DNA of 14,155 nt, taken from the NCBI GenBank assembly GCA_013288575.1, contig JABDBO010000022.1:1-14155 (forward strand), in the 5' to 3' direction. Shown here one piece after another: positions 13,702 to 14,155 of this stretch (its first letter is position 1; the number at the start of each line of letters is the position of its first letter). This stretch comes from Alphaproteobacteria bacterium (GTDB taxonomy: Bacteria; Pseudomonadota; Alphaproteobacteria; Rickettsiales; 21-14-0-20-44-7). The notes below the pieces were generated by a model. That model searched no databases. It had not been told where the DNA came from and saw only the letters and a list, made by a program, of their open reading frames with translations. A program made the translations under genes and the position numbers.

Positions 13702-14155
13702 CTATATCGACTCGCCCGGTGCATTCTGGTGAGGAAGGGCTATCCGCGTGATTTTCAGCGAATAAGTGTCTTCCTTCTCCTCAACCCCGTTCACCGTCAC
13801 CCTGGCAGGTTCTGCCTCAATTGAGAATTTGCCGTCTTTTGGCACATCGGCCTCCAAATCAACTTCCTGGGTGCTGACATTGTTACCAAGCTGGATATAT
13901 GAAGCCATCCGCGCTGATTCTGTGGTTTTAACAGTAACCGAAACCCCGCTCTTAGATTTCGCCTCAACCCGCACTATGCTGCCTGGCTCGATTGTAAATT
14001 CATGTTTGACTTTTTTAACCCGCTGGTCAAAGCAGATTTCGTTGATTTTGCAGGTAAGCGCATAAGCATCCTGATCGGGCAAAGGTGGTGGCGGTGCCGG
14101 CGTTTCCGAAGGCGCTGCAATCGGAATTGGTGCAGCATAAGGTGCTAGCGGCGCA
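13702..14155 (-). CDS. Hypothetical protein with Pro/Ala linker and C-terminal beta-rich domain (5' truncated by window)
   Basis: The frame stays open to the window edge, so the coding region begins outside. A TTG at 14080-14082 is an internal leucine, not a convincing start. The visible part begins with a Pro/Ala-rich linker (APYAAPIPIAAPSETPAPPPP), then a domain opening with LTCKINEICF, whose two cysteines could form a disulfide. Alternating-polarity strands follow (VKHEFTIEPGSIVRVEAKS, GVSVTVKTT, STQEVDLEADVP, GKFSIEAEPARVTVNG), suggesting a beta-sandwich. Linker, cysteines and beta content fit a periplasmic or surface protein, perhaps a lipoprotein, whose signal would lie off-window. The stop is 48 bp before the lipA start on the same strand. 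Function is unknown. Confidence 0.65.
   Translation of the reverse strand, partial: APLAPYAAPIPIAAPSETPAPPPPLPDQDAYALTCKINEICFDQRVKKVKHEFTIEPGSIVRVEAKSKSGVSVTVKTTESARMASYIQLGNNVSTQEVDLEADVPKDGKFSIEAEPARVTVNGVEEKEDTYSLKITRIALPHQNAPGESI

Noticed and set aside
1..14155. CRISPR array, tRNA, rRNA, transposon ends or integrase
   Set aside because: None was seen on reading both strands; the repeats present are inside coding sequence or very short.

Overview
The window comes from an AT-leaning genome that is very probably alphaproteobacterial. The left edge carries the end of a COQ9-type ubiquinone-biosynthesis protein, a family essentially limited to Alphaproteobacteria and mitochondria. It is accompanied by a COQ10/RatA-type START protein, lipoyl synthase (lipA), and the purine genes purE and purK. 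No rRNA, tRNA, CRISPR array, transposase or integrase was seen. I cannot name a genus.

Layout, left to right. Positions 1-389 (+) hold the COQ9 C-terminal part, cut by the window edge. Positions 386-1054 (-) hold an unrecognised 222-aa helical protein whose stop overlaps the coq9 stop. purK (1121-2176, -) and purE (3633-4121, -) are normally adjacent. Here they are pushed apart by an oppositely oriented 445-aa gene (2293-3630, +) that looks like a cytoplasm-made alpha/beta-hydrolase of lipase type. ratA/coq10-like (4108-4539, -) overlaps purE.

Positions 4540-11320 hold an accessory block read on the + strand: a 1770-aa modular protein (4706-10018) and a 409-aa companion (10040-11269), closed by a clear intrinsic terminator (11291-11320). 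The giant protein is built from two families of diverged ~100-aa helical modules (four A, six B). They are joined by Pro/Ala-rich linkers and followed by a long Ala/Pro region, a coiled coil, one glycine-rich transmembrane segment and a short C-terminal domain. I recognise no known family for either protein.

The right part is read on the - strand: a truncated gene with a Pro/Ala linker and a probable beta-rich domain (13702-14155), then lipA (12730-13653), a membrane protein starting on a GTG that overlaps the lipA stop (11951-12730), and an exported MsrA (11334-11897). These lie close enough to form one transcription unit ending at the shared terminator.

How it fits together: the - strand genes are mostly conserved housekeeping functions (purine synthesis step AIR to CAIR, lipoate, quinone chaperoning, repair of oxidised methionine). 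The three long + strand genes are accessory in character: no recognised enzyme family apart from the hydrolase-like motif, Ala/Pro-rich or low-complexity regions, frequent AGA arginine codons, and no signal peptide. They sit exactly where conserved neighbours (purE-purK, and lipA-ratA, often adjacent in alphaproteobacteria) would otherwise touch. The most interesting material is the lipase-like gene inside purEK and the modular membrane-anchored giant with its companion.
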